From the NCBI RefSeq assembly GCF_017526105.1, contig NZ_CP071839.1, positions 5,719,001 through 5,783,000 of the forward strand: a DNA stretch of 64,000 nt, in the 5' to 3' direction. Made by a program: the position numbers and the translations under genes. Positions 43,189 to 51,047 of this stretch are shown here, piece after piece. This DNA is from Streptomyces cyanogenus. GTDB lineage: Bacteria; Actinomycetota; Actinomycetes; Streptomycetales; Streptomycetaceae. The notes below the pieces were generated by a model. The model did no database searches and was not told the origin of the DNA. It worked only from the letters and a program-made list of their open reading frames with translations. Each line of letters starts with the position of its first letter. The stretch's first letter is position 1.

Positions 43189-43605
43189 TCAGCCGGCGGG
43201 GCGTTCGATGAAGCGGAGCTGGTTGCCCGCGGGGTCCCGGAAGGCGCAGTCGCGGACCCCGTACGGCTGGTCCATCGGCTCCTGGAGGACGTCGGCGCCG
43301 GACTCCCGCACCCGCTCGTACAGCGCGTCGCAGTCGGGCGTGGTGAAGATGACCCCGCGCAGCAGGCCCTTGGCGAGGAGTTCGTTGAGTGCCTGCTTGT
43401 CCGTGGGGGAGGCGTCCGGGCTCGCGTCCGGCGGCTCCAGGACGATCTCGACGTCCGGCTGGAGCGGGGAGCCCAGGGTCACCCAGCGCATTCCCTCGAA
43501 GCCGACGTCGTTGCGGATCTCCAGGCCGAGCACATCGCGGTAGAAGGCGATGGCCTTGTCGTGGTCGTCCACCGCGAGGAAGCACTGCGCGAGTTTCACG
43601 TCCAT
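43189..43605 (-). CDS. VOC family protein (glyoxalase-like), single domain
   Basis: A 138-residue protein with one pair of beta-alpha-beta3 modules: AQCFLAVDDHDKAIAFYRDV and VIFTTPDCDALYERVRES, ending RDPAGNQLRFIE. This form (LAVDDxDKAxxFYRDVLG) is common among actinobacterial glyoxalase-like proteins near regulators and is often linked to detoxification, without known substrate. It is between the two-domain VOC gene and an AraC regulator on the same strand. Confidence 0.87.
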   Translation of the reverse strand: MDVKLAQCFLAVDDHDKAIAFYRDVLGLEIRNDVGFEGMRWVTLGSPLQPDVEIVLEPPDASPDASPTDKQALNELLAKGLLRGVIFTTPDCDALYERVRESGADVLQEPMDQPYGVRDCAFRDPAGNQLRFIERPAG

Positions 43606-43639
43606 GGACTCACCCTAGGGCCGGCGGGCGCGTCGCGCC

Positions 43640-44041
43640 TCAGTACGGGCGGCGGCGCGGCCGGGTCAGCCGGCGGGCCACACAGGGCGGGATCACCGCG
43701 CTCTCCTCGTGGTCGCGGGCACGGTAGGCGCTCGGCGTCTCGCCGACCAGCTCGGTGAAGCGGGAGCTGAAGGAGCCGAGGGAGGTGCAGCCGACGGCGA
43801 GGCACACCTCGGTCACGCTCAGATCGCCCCGGCGCAGCAGCACCTTGGCCCGCTCGATGCGCCGGGTCATCAGGTAGCCGTACGGCGTCTCCCCGAACGC
43901 CTTGCGGAAGCTGCGCTGGAAGTGGCCCGGGGACATCAGGGCGTCACGGGCCAGCTCGGTCATGTCGAGCGGCTCGGCGTACTCGCGGTCCATGCGGTCG
44001 CGCACCCGCCGCAGCCGTCTCAGATCCTCCAGGGCGGTCAC
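43640..44041 (-). CDS. AraC-family regulator, DNA-binding domain only
   Basis: A 133-residue protein consisting of just the AraC double helix-turn-helix: MTELARDALMSPGHFQRSFR for the first motif and SVTEVCLAVGCTSLGSFSSR for the second. There is no effector domain, as in SoxS/MarA-type regulators. GTG at complement 44039-44041 was taken as the start; an ATG at about 44108 would add a basic, low-quality stretch. It lies just upstream of the single-domain VOC gene (34 bases), and a regulator-VOC operon is likely. Confidence 0.85.
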   Translation of the reverse strand: MTALEDLRRLRRVRDRMDREYAEPLDMTELARDALMSPGHFQRSFRKAFGETPYGYLMTRRIERAKVLLRRGDLSVTEVCLAVGCTSLGSFSSRFTELVGETPSAYRARDHEESAVIPPCVARRLTRPRRRPY

Positions 44042-44214
44042 CCGCTCAGCTTCGCACAGCGGCACACGCCGGCACCTCCGGGTTCGGCGGAGCGCTTCCC
44101 TCCGCATCACGCGGGCGGTGGCCTCGACGGGGCGTGGGGGCGAAGGCGCCCCCACCTCGATCCCGGCCGGGCCGAACAGGCTGTGCCCGGACGTGGGCCT
44201 GACCGGCGGACCGG

Positions 44215-44490
44215 GCCGACGCGGGCTCCGCCGGCCGGATCCTGGAACTGCTGCTCGCACGCCCCGAAGCCGACCCGAACGACGGCCGCCCCGGCCCGGC
44301 GACGGCCGACCTGGCACTCGACTGGCTCGGCACCCACCCCAGGCACCGCAACGCCGGAGGCGTCCTGCCGGCCACGCTCGGCCGCCCCGGCCTGACGCCT
44401 CGGCAGACGCAGGCGTTCGTGGCGTCAGCGCGCCTCCGGATCACCGCGGCCGCCCCGGCCGACGAGCGCGTGCCCCGACTCCGGTGCCTG
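44215..44490 (+). pseudogene. Remnant of a helical-repeat protein
   Basis: An open stretch in one frame reads AGRILELLLARPEADPNDGR, then ALDWLGTHPRHRNAGGVLPA and LGRPGLTPRQTQAFVASARL. This resembles ~34-residue repeats (LL-x-RPDLTP...ALxWLxxHP) of large Streptomyces proteins often linked to NACHT-type conflict systems. Neither a start nor the rest of such a protein is present, and the frame then runs antisense through the acyltransferase gene. The family link is from memory of the pattern. Confidence 0.35.
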
Positions 44491-44514
44491 CTGCCACCGG
44501 GGGATGGTGGCGGT

Positions 44515-45678
44515 TCAGCGGGAGCGCCACAGCGCGATCATGGATTTCCAGGACCTGTTCCGCTGGAAGGGCAGCTCGAAGATCCGGGAGAACAGCCAGG
44601 CGCCGAGCACCGAAGCCGGAAGGGCCACGACGAGCGTGAACCAGAAGGTGGGCAGGCCGGGGGAGACGAAGTGCGGGGCCACGCGGCGGATGACGGCCAT
44701 GACGACCGGCAGGTGGATCAGGTAGAGGCTGTAGGAGAAGCCGCCGAGACTCCGCAGCGGCCGCGTGGTCAGGAGCCGTACGAGGACGGCGGGTCTGCCG
44801 GTGGCGACCGCGGCGAGCAGCATCGCCATGGCGGGAGCGATGGCCAGATCCACCCAGAAGTAGTGGTTCACCGTCCAGACCGAGCCCTGGACGGCGCCCA
44901 GCGCCAGCACGGGTACGGCGGCCAGGACGGCGAACCATGGCCAGGGCAGGCGCCGAACCCTGTCGGACGCCACGACGACTCCCGCGCCCGCCAGCCCCGC
45001 GGCGAATACCGGAGCGAGGTGTGGAGCGAGCCAGTTGTCACCCTCCACCGGGTTGGCGCCGGTGGCCGTCAGGCCCCCGACGATCACCGGAAGGGCCACG
45101 CAGGCGACCATGACCGCCGCGTTCGACTTCCGCCGGATCAGCAGGAGAAGGGGGAAGAGGAGATACAGCTCGGCCTCCACCCCGATCGACCAGAACGCGC
45201 CGTTCGGTGTCGGGGCGGTGACCATGTCCTGGGCGACGAGGCCGTACACGAGCAGGGACGCGCCGGTGGGTGGTCCGAAGTGGGAGGCCGGCACCACGAA
45301 CGAGGAGATGACCAGGCTCATGGCCAGCGCGGCCCAGTACGGAGGCAGGATGCGCCAGGCGCGCCGGCGCAGGAACCGGACGACCCCGTCCGTGCGCCAG
45401 CCGTGACGCGCCGGTGAGATCGCCAGGGAGAAGCCGGACAGCACCAGGAAGAAGACGACGGCGAGCCGCCCGAACATCAGCACGTCCAGCCATCCTGGTG
45501 CCGCACTGTCCGGGTATCCGGGGAAGGTGTACAGCCAGCAGTGGAACAGGACGACGTACAGCGCCGCCAGGCCGCGCAGACCGTCCAGCCCCTGCACGTG
45601 CGGACGGTCGTGCGCTCCGCCCTCGCCGCCGGGGGCGGCCGAGCCCGGTGCGCTGCCGACCGTCCGGGTCAAAGCCAC
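44515..45678 (-). CDS. Membrane acyltransferase, acyltransferase-3 (OafA/YrhL) family
   Basis: A 387-residue protein with about ten membrane helices. The active-site block is GLDGLRGLAALYVVLFHC (RGLAAL and the catalytic His); further family blocks are FFLVLSGFSLA, RRAWRILPPYWAAL and FWSIGVEAELYLLFPLLL. Such proteins O-acylate exported sugars, peptidoglycan or natural products. GTG at complement 45676-45678 has AGGGGA about eight bases upstream; an ATG at 45720 would add 14 residues with no ribosome site. Neighbours give no hint of the acceptor. Confidence 0.86.
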   Translation of the reverse strand: MALTRTVGSAPGSAAPGGEGGAHDRPHVQGLDGLRGLAALYVVLFHCWLYTFPGYPDSAAPGWLDVLMFGRLAVVFFLVLSGFSLAISPARHGWRTDGVVRFLRRRAWRILPPYWAALAMSLVISSFVVPASHFGPPTGASLLVYGLVAQDMVTAPTPNGAFWSIGVEAELYLLFPLLLLIRRKSNAAVMVACVALPVIVGGLTATGANPVEGDNWLAPHLAPVFAAGLAGAGVVVASDRVRRLPWPWFAVLAAVPVLALGAVQGSVWTVNHYFWVDLAIAPAMAMLLAAVATGRPAVLVRLLTTRPLRSLGGFSYSLYLIHLPVVMAVIRRVAPHFVSPGLPTFWFTLVVALPASVLGAWLFSRIFELPFQRNRSWKSMIALWRSR

Positions 45679-45982
45679 CGAAATCGTCCCCTTCTCCGGG
45701 CGCCGCGTTCCCCCGCGCATGCCGCCGGCCCGTTACCCCCGACGGCAGACCGGGCAGCACGACGCCGCCCGCAGCCACTGGTACGCGGCTCCCTGGCGCG
45801 CGGTTCAACGCGTTCGGCGCCCGCTTCTCGCCGGAGCAGGCGCTTCGCGCACAAGGCCTCGTACCGGGCGAAGACGACCGCACCCGGCCCGTCATGGACG
45901 CCGTGCTCGGCGGACTGCGGACCGGGTGCGGACAAGGAGACGCTGCAATCGGAGAAACCGCAGGTCAGAAGGCGTAGGAAAA
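45679..45982. other. Intergenic region between acyltransferase and sodN
   Basis: About 300 bases. A plus-strand open stretch (about 45800-45977, with RFNAFGARFSPEQALRAQGL) has a protein-like composition but no start codon in a sensible place, and may be a gene fragment. No terminator with a T-run was seen after sodN. Confidence 0.3.
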
Positions 45983-46378
45983 TCAGGCCTTCTTGGTCTC
46001 CCAGAAGATCTTGTCGATCTGGGCGATGTAGTCCAGCGCCTTCTGGCCCGTCGCCGGGTCGGTGGACGCCTTGGCGGCCGAGAGGGCCTTCAGGGTGTCG
46101 TTGACCAGCTGGTGCAGCTCCGGGTACTTCTCGAAGTGCGGGGCCTTGAAGTAGTCGCTCCAGAGCACGGAGACGTGGTGCTTGGCCAGCTCCGCGCGCT
46201 GCTCCTTGATGACGGTGGCGCGCGCCTGGAAGTGGGGGTCGTCGTTGGCGGCCATCTTCTCCTGGACGGCCTTCACCGACTCCGCCTCGATGCGGGCCTG
46301 GGCCGGGTCGTACACGCCGCAGGGCAGGTCGCAGTGGGCGCTGACCTTGACCTTGGGGGCAAACAGGCGGGAAAGCAT
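45983..46378 (-). CDS. sodN: Nickel superoxide dismutase precursor
   Basis: A 131-residue precursor. A 14-residue leader (MLSRLFAPKVKVSA) precedes the nickel hook HCDLPCGVYDP; after cleavage His1, Cys2 and Cys6 bind nickel. The mature protein of 117 residues is a four-helix subunit that forms a hexamer and removes superoxide in the cytoplasm. GAGGAAGG lies before the ATG. It is divergent from sodX, the predicted processing protease, with 145 bases between. Confidence 0.98.
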   Translation of the reverse strand: MLSRLFAPKVKVSAHCDLPCGVYDPAQARIEAESVKAVQEKMAANDDPHFQARATVIKEQRAELAKHHVSVLWSDYFKAPHFEKYPELHQLVNDTLKALSAAKASTDPATGQKALDYIAQIDKIFWETKKA

Positions 46379-46463
46379 GGAGCATTCCTTCCTCGTGATC
46401 GTCTTCTCAGGTGCGACATTACTCCCTGGGGAAGGCGATTTCTCGGGTGCCCCCTAGGGCTTA

Positions 46464-46475
46464 GGACAAAAGTCC
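46464..46475. promoter_or_regulatory. Palindrome between sodN and sodX
   Basis: GGACAAAAGTCC has 4-base arms around AAAA in the sodN/sodX divergent region, about 90 bases before sodN and 50 before sodX, in the local AT-rich spot. A regulator site or promoter element is possible; no known nickel-regulator consensus was matched. Confidence 0.3.
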
Positions 46476-46523
46476 AGGGTGAGACTGAGACTGGCGGAGG
46501 AACGGACCGGGGAGGTGCCGGGG

Positions 46524-46958
46524 ATGCCGGAGCTGTCGCAGGAGACCGAGCGGGGGAGGGCCGTGGCGCTCTTCGGGCTGGCCGAGGTGACCGGCCCGTC
46601 GATGGTGCCCACGCTGCACCACGGGGATCGGCTGCTGGTGCGGTACGGGGGTGTGGTCCGGCCCGGGGACGTCGTGGTCCTGCGTCATCCGTTCCAGCAG
46701 GACCTGCTGGTGGTCAAGCGGGCCGTGCAGCGGCGCGAGGGCGGCTGGTGGGTGCTCGGGGACAACCCGTACGCCGGCGGGGACAGCACGGACTACGGGG
46801 TCGTGCCCGAGGAACTGATCCTCGGCACGGCCTGGTTCCGGTACCGGCCGGTCAAGGCCGGTCAGCGTTCGCCGCTCGCGCTGCTGCGCTGGGCGCTCTC
46901 GGCCGCGAGGCCGCTGCTGCCCGACCGGTCGGCCTCCAGGCGCTTGCGGGCCCGGTAG
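46524..46958 (+). CDS. sodX: Nickel SOD maturation protease SodX
   Basis: A 144-residue S24/S26 signal-peptidase-like protein without a membrane anchor. The nucleophile Ser26 is in EVTGPSMVPTL and the general base Lys65 in LLVVKRAVQ; LGDNPYAGGDSTDYG is the third family box. It is predicted to cut the SodN leader and expose His1 for nickel binding. ATG 46524 is preferred since GGGGAGG lies eight bases upstream; GTG 46479 would add 15 residues. The last 97 bases overlap the convergent CGNR gene. Confidence 0.9.
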   Translation: MPELSQETERGRAVALFGLAEVTGPSMVPTLHHGDRLLVRYGGVVRPGDVVVLRHPFQQDLLVVKRAVQRREGGWWVLGDNPYAGGDSTDYGVVPEELILGTAWFRYRPVKAGQRSPLALLRWALSAARPLLPDRSASRRLRAR

Positions 46959-47491
46959 GCGGCCACGTTGGCGCGGGTCGCGCAGCGGTCCGAACAGTAG
47001 CGCCGGGAGCGGTTGGTGGAGGTGTCCAGGTAGGCGTTGCGGCACGGCGGCGCCTGGCACAGGCCGAGGCGGTCCACGCCGTACTCGGTGAGGTGGAAGG
47101 CCAGGCCCATCGCCGCGATCGCCGCGTAGCCGGCGGTGGCGTTGGACGGGTGGTCGGCCAGGTGCATGTGCCACAGGGGGCGGCCGTCCTCGTCGCGGTG
47201 GTCGTGCCCGGAGATCTGCGGGCTGACCGGGAACTCCAGCAGGAGCGAGTTCAGCAGGTCCACGGCGAGGGTCTCGTCGCCCTTGTCGGCGGCCTCGAAC
47301 ACCCCGCGCAGCCGGGCCCGGACCGAGCGGAACCGCGTGACGTCGGCGTCGGTGGCGCGGCGGGCCGCCGACGCGTTCTCGCCGAACAGGTCGCGGACGG
47401 CCTCGACCGTGACCAGGGTGTCCCTGCCCCGGCCCGGTTCCTCGCTGTTGACGAGGCGGACGGCGTAATCCGAGTAATAGGCCAGTTCCAC
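46862..47491 (-). CDS. CGNR zinc-finger / ABATE domain regulator
   Basis: A 209-residue protein: an N-terminal ABATE domain (about 1-140) and a C-terminal CGNR-type zinc finger, with Cys in GLCQAPPCRNAYLD and RRYCSDRCATRANVAAYR (about 145-185). Members are presumed transcription regulators. Its last ~30 codons are antisense to the 3' end of sodX; both frames are intact and family-consistent at that end, so this is a true convergent overlap. It is divergent from the methyltransferase gene. Confidence 0.85.
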   Translation of the reverse strand: MELAYYSDYAVRLVNSEEPGRGRDTLVTVEAVRDLFGENASAARRATDADVTRFRSVRARLRGVFEAADKGDETLAVDLLNSLLLEFPVSPQISGHDHRDEDGRPLWHMHLADHPSNATAGYAAIAAMGLAFHLTEYGVDRLGLCQAPPCRNAYLDTSTNRSRRYCSDRCATRANVAAYRARKRLEADRSGSSGLAAESAQRSSASGER

Positions 47492-47591
47492 TTGTAGTCC
47501 TTACGGAGGCGCATTATCGTCGTGTCTGCGGTCGGGTAACAGCCGGTCGTGCTTCCAGGGTATTACGCGAACCGAGGGGAGTCGGTGCTCG

Positions 47592-48350
47592 ATGACCACA
47601 ACCGCCGGAACCGACTGGGCGGCCTGGCAGGAGAGCTGGGACCGGCAGCAGGAGTGGTACATGCCGGACCGCGAGGAACGCTTCCGGATCATGCTCGACA
47701 TGGTCGAGGCGCTCGTCGGCACCGCCCCGCGCGTGCTCGACCTCGCCTGCGGCACCGGCAGCATCACCGCCCGGCTGCTGCGCCGGTTCCCCGGGGCCAC
47801 CAGCACCGGCGTCGACCTCGACCCGGCACTGCTCGCCATCGCGGACGGCACCTTCGCGGGCGACGACCGCGTCACCCTCGTCACCGCCGACCTCACGGAC
47901 CCCGGCTGGCCGGCGAAGCTGCCGTACGACTCCTACGACGCCGTCCTGACCGCCACGGCCCTCCACTGGCTGCACAGCGAACCCCTCGCGACCCTCTACG
48001 GTCAGGTCGCGGGGCTGGTCCGCGACGGCGGTGTCTTCATGAACGCGGACCACATGATCGACGACACCACGCCCCGGATCAACGCGGCCGAGCGCGCCCA
48101 GCGCCATGCCCGCATGGATCAGGCCAAGCGGGACGGCGCCCTGGACTGGACCGAGTGGTGGCAGCTGGCGGCCGGGGACCCGGTCCTCGCCGAGCCGACC
48201 GCCCGCCGCTTCGAGATCTACGGCGAACACGCGGACGGGGACACGCCGCCGCCCGCCTGGCACGCGCGCGTACTGCGCGAGAAGGGGTTCGCCGAGGCCA
48301 GGCCGGTGTGGTGCTCACCCTCCGACACGCTGCTGCTCGCCCTCAAGTAG
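47592..48350 (+). CDS. Class I SAM-dependent methyltransferase
   Basis: A 252-residue methyltransferase with motif I VLDLACGTGSITARLL (about 48-63), the acidic end of strand 2 (TGVDLDPALL), LVTADLTDPGW and the motif IV-like YDAVLTATALHWL. HWLHSEPLATLY resembles trans-aconitate/ubiquinone-type enzymes, but the acceptor is unknown. It is divergent from the CGNR regulator, which may control it. The ATG at 47592 has a GGGGAG about 18 bases upstream. Confidence 0.87.
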   Translation: MTTTAGTDWAAWQESWDRQQEWYMPDREERFRIMLDMVEALVGTAPRVLDLACGTGSITARLLRRFPGATSTGVDLDPALLAIADGTFAGDDRVTLVTADLTDPGWPAKLPYDSYDAVLTATALHWLHSEPLATLYGQVAGLVRDGGVFMNADHMIDDTTPRINAAERAQRHARMDQAKRDGALDWTEWWQLAAGDPVLAEPTARRFEIYGEHADGDTPPPAWHARVLREKGFAEARPVWCSPSDTLLLALK

Positions 48351-48799
48351 GGGTGCGGGTGCAGTGGCGGCGGTGGTCGCCTGGGGGGCCGGCGTGCCGC
48401 CCTGCGGGGCTCACGGCCGCGGTACCGACCGCGGGATGTTTCGGCGGCGGTGCGGCCGGATTCGTCAAGCTGCTCCCGCCGTGCATGAGCAAGGTCCGGG
48501 CAACTTGCTGCTGCCGCCGAATCAGGCCACTTCACAGGCTTCCCGAGCAAGGACTCGCAGGGCTCGCTGCAAGTCGTCCCCAAAAGAGGCGGTACGAGGC
48601 CCCGCCCCGTCCTCGGGCACCTCAGAAGTTCCTCAAGTCGCGTGGGTTGCTCTGAGATCGCTGTCAATGTCTTACCTGCGTGATCATCGGCGCGCAAATT
48701 CGCTCGGTTGATCACTTATGTTGGCGATCAATCGCCATCCGCGAGCGCACTTCTGTCAATCGAACGGTTGTCCGACGGGCGCGAGGAGAGAGGGTTGAA
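48351..48799. other. Intergenic region before the secreted protein gene
   Basis: About 450 bases with no credible gene. From 48650 the GC content drops; an inverted repeat TTGATC (48708-48713) / GATCAA (48726-48731) with a 12-base spacer lies about 70 bases before the secreted protein start and may be an operator. GAGAGG at about 48786-48793 is the ribosome site. Confidence 0.4.
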
Positions 48800-49207
48800 G
48801 TGACAGCCATACGGAAGCTTGCGCATTCGGCAGGGGTGCTGGGGCTGGTTGTGGCGGGAAGCGCTCTGGCGACGTCTCCTGCTGAGGCCTATAGCAAGAC
48901 CTGCAACGCCGATCAGACGGCGTACTACAGCATCTGCTTCGACGGCAGCAACGACAGCTTCATCGTCGACGACCTGAGGCCGGACGGGGAGCGCGCGGTC
49001 GTCAAGTGGTACGCCTACGACGGTTCAGGCCGCGAAGGTGAGTGCTCGGACGCCAACGGTTCGCTCAACGGGCCCGTGGTCTGCGACTACGACTTCAAGG
49101 AGGGCGTCAACAACTACGTGTCCTTCATGGGCTTCACTCGTGACGGGGCGAGCGGGCCCAAGCACAATGAGTCCTGGGTGTACAACGGATACATCACGCC
49201 GAGGTAG
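48800..49207 (+). CDS. Small secreted protein, hypothetical
   Basis: A 135-residue precursor. A clear Sec signal peptide (basic MTAIRKL, hydrophobic AGVLGLVVAGSALATS, cleavage near AEA-YSK) leads to a mature part of about 105 residues with five or six Cys (KTCNADQ, YSICFDGS, GECSDANG, VVCDYDF), suggesting disulfides and a compact beta fold. No family is recognised; such Streptomyces small exported proteins are often inhibitors or cell-surface factors. GTG 48800 is preceded by an AG-rich site. GC content is somewhat lower than that of neighbours. Confidence 0.75.
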   Translation: MTAIRKLAHSAGVLGLVVAGSALATSPAEAYSKTCNADQTAYYSICFDGSNDSFIVDDLRPDGERAVVKWYAYDGSGREGECSDANGSLNGPVVCDYDFKEGVNNYVSFMGFTRDGASGPKHNESWVYNGYITPR

Positions 49208-49233
49208 CCCTTCGCTGCATCGGGACACCGTCG

Positions 49234-49267
49234 GGGGCCTGCGTCTGGGGAATGGAGCGCAGGCCCC
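49234..49267. terminator. Bidirectional terminator hairpin
   Basis: GGGGCCTGCG (49234-49243) and CGCAGGCCCC (49258-49267) form a perfect 10-base stem with a 14-base loop between the convergent secreted-protein and ABC-ATPase genes. Confidence 0.8.
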
Positions 49268-49275
49268 GCTCGGGT

Positions 49276-50082
49276 TCACAGCACCTTGGACAGGAACGAC
49301 TGCGTCCGTTCGTGCTGCGGGTTCGTCAGGACGTCCCGCGGGTGGCCGGATTCCACCACCACACCGCCGTCCATGAACACCAGGCTGTCGCCCACCTCGC
49401 GGGCGAAGCCCATCTCGTGGGTGACGACGACCATGGTCATACCGGACTCGGCGAGGTCTCGCATGACGTCCAGGACGTCACCGACCAGCTCCGGGTCCAG
49501 GGCCGAGGTCGGCTCGTCGAACAGCATCAGCTTCGGCTCCATCGCCAGGGCCCGGGCGATCGCCACGCGCTGCTGCTGGCCGCCGGACAGCTGGGAGGGG
49601 TAGTGCCCGGCCCGGTCGGCCAGGCCCACGCGCTCCAGCAGCTGCATGGCCCGCTCCCGGGCCTGCGCCCGGCTCACGCCCTTGACCTGCACCGGCGCCT
49701 CCATGACGTTCTCCACGGCCGTCATGTGCGGGAACAGGTTGAAGCGCTGGAAGACCATGCCGATGTCCCGGCGCTTCACGGCGACCTCGCGGTCGCGCAG
49801 CTCGTACAGCTTCTCGCCCTGCTGGCGGTAGCCGACCAGCTCGCCGTCGACGTACAGCCGCCCGGCGTTGATCTTCTCCAGGTGGTTGATGCACCGCAGG
49901 AAGGTCGACTTGCCGGAGCCGGAGGGGCCGATGAGGCAGAACACCTCGCCCGGCTTCACCTCCAGGTCGATGCCCTTGAGCACCTCGACGTGGCCGAAGG
50001 ACTTGTGGACGCCCTCCGCCTTGACCATCGGGACGGTGCCCTTCGACGGGGTGTCCTGCGTCTTGCTCAGCTTGTCGGTCAT
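49276..50082 (-). CDS. Polar amino acid ABC transporter, ATP-binding protein
   Basis: A 268-residue ATPase with Walker A GPSGSGKST, Q-loop VFQRFNLFPHM, signature LSGGQQQRVAIARAL, Walker B LMLFDEPTSAL and switch His in VVVTHEMG. FNLFPHMT is typical of glutamine/glutamate/polar amino-acid importers (GlnQ-like). The ATG at complement 50080-50082 overlaps the permease stop. It is the third gene of a binding protein-permease-ATPase operon read right to left. Confidence 0.95.
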   Translation of the reverse strand: MTDKLSKTQDTPSKGTVPMVKAEGVHKSFGHVEVLKGIDLEVKPGEVFCLIGPSGSGKSTFLRCINHLEKINAGRLYVDGELVGYRQQGEKLYELRDREVAVKRRDIGMVFQRFNLFPHMTAVENVMEAPVQVKGVSRAQARERAMQLLERVGLADRAGHYPSQLSGGQQQRVAIARALAMEPKLMLFDEPTSALDPELVGDVLDVMRDLAESGMTMVVVTHEMGFAREVGDSLVFMDGGVVVESGHPRDVLTNPQHERTQSFLSKVL

Positions 50083-51011
50083 GCCGTGACCTTCCTGCTC
50101 GACAGGGTCGTCAGGTGGGCCCTGATCTTCTGCCACGGGGTCGGCGGGAGGCTGCGGCTGGAACCGCGGGCGTAGTACCGCTCGATGTAGTACTGGCCGA
50201 CGCTCAGCACCGAGGTGAGGATCAAGTACCAGGTGGCGGCGAGGAAGTACATCTCCACCGGGGCGCCGGAGGTCTGGCCGATGTCCTGGGCCACGCGGAA
50301 CAGCTCGGAGTACTGGACGACCGACACCAGCGAGGTTGTCTTCAGCATGTTGATGACCTCGTTGCCGGTCGGCGGCACGATCACCCGCATGGCTTGCGGG
50401 ATCACGATCCGGAACAGCGTCTTGCCGTGGCTCATGCCCAGCGCGTGGGCGGCCTCCGTCTGGCCCTCGTCCACGGCGAGCAGGCCGGCACGACAGATCT
50501 CCGCCATGTATGCGGCCTCGTTGAGGCCGAGGCCCAGCAGGGCGGTCAGGAACGGGGTCATGAAGTCCGACCACTCGTCCTTGTAGAGCGGCCCCAGGTT
50601 GATGTACTCGAAGACCAGGCCCAGGTTGAACCAGACGACGAGCTGCACCAGGACCGGTGTGCCCCGGAAGAACCAGATGTAGAACCAGGAGATGGAGGAC
50701 GTCACCGGGTTCTTCGACAGGCGCATCACCGCCAGGACGATGCCCCCGACGATGCCGATCGCCATGGACAGGATCGTCAGCAGGAGCGTCTTGCTCATGC
50801 CCTCCACGACGCGGTCGTCGAAGAAGTAGTCGGGGATCGCCCCCCAGTTGATCGCGCCCTGGGAGAAGGCGTAGACGATCGCGGCGAGGAGCGCGAGGGC
50901 GATGACGGCGGAAACGTATCGTCCGTAGTGCCGGACCGGGATGGCCTTGATCGCCTCCGGTCCGGCCGGGGGAGTGCCCTGCTCCCCGGCCGTCTTCTGG
51001 ATGTCAGTCAC
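50079..51011 (-). CDS. Polar amino acid ABC transporter, permease
   Basis: A 310-residue membrane subunit with one N-terminal helix and a HisM/GlnP-type core of about five helices. The EAA loop is GLLAVDEGQTEAAHALGMSH followed by IVIPQAMRVIVPPTGNE, the ATPase contact. A single permease gene implies a homodimer. It overlaps the ATPase gene by four bases and lies 36 bases after the binding protein gene. Confidence 0.93.
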   Translation of the reverse strand: MTDIQKTAGEQGTPPAGPEAIKAIPVRHYGRYVSAVIALALLAAIVYAFSQGAINWGAIPDYFFDDRVVEGMSKTLLLTILSMAIGIVGGIVLAVMRLSKNPVTSSISWFYIWFFRGTPVLVQLVVWFNLGLVFEYINLGPLYKDEWSDFMTPFLTALLGLGLNEAAYMAEICRAGLLAVDEGQTEAAHALGMSHGKTLFRIVIPQAMRVIVPPTGNEVINMLKTTSLVSVVQYSELFRVAQDIGQTSGAPVEMYFLAATWYLILTSVLSVGQYYIERYYARGSSRSLPPTPWQKIRAHLTTLSSRKVTA

Positions 51012-51047
51012 GGGTATTGCCTCTCAGTGGCCGCTTGGTGCCGCGGG

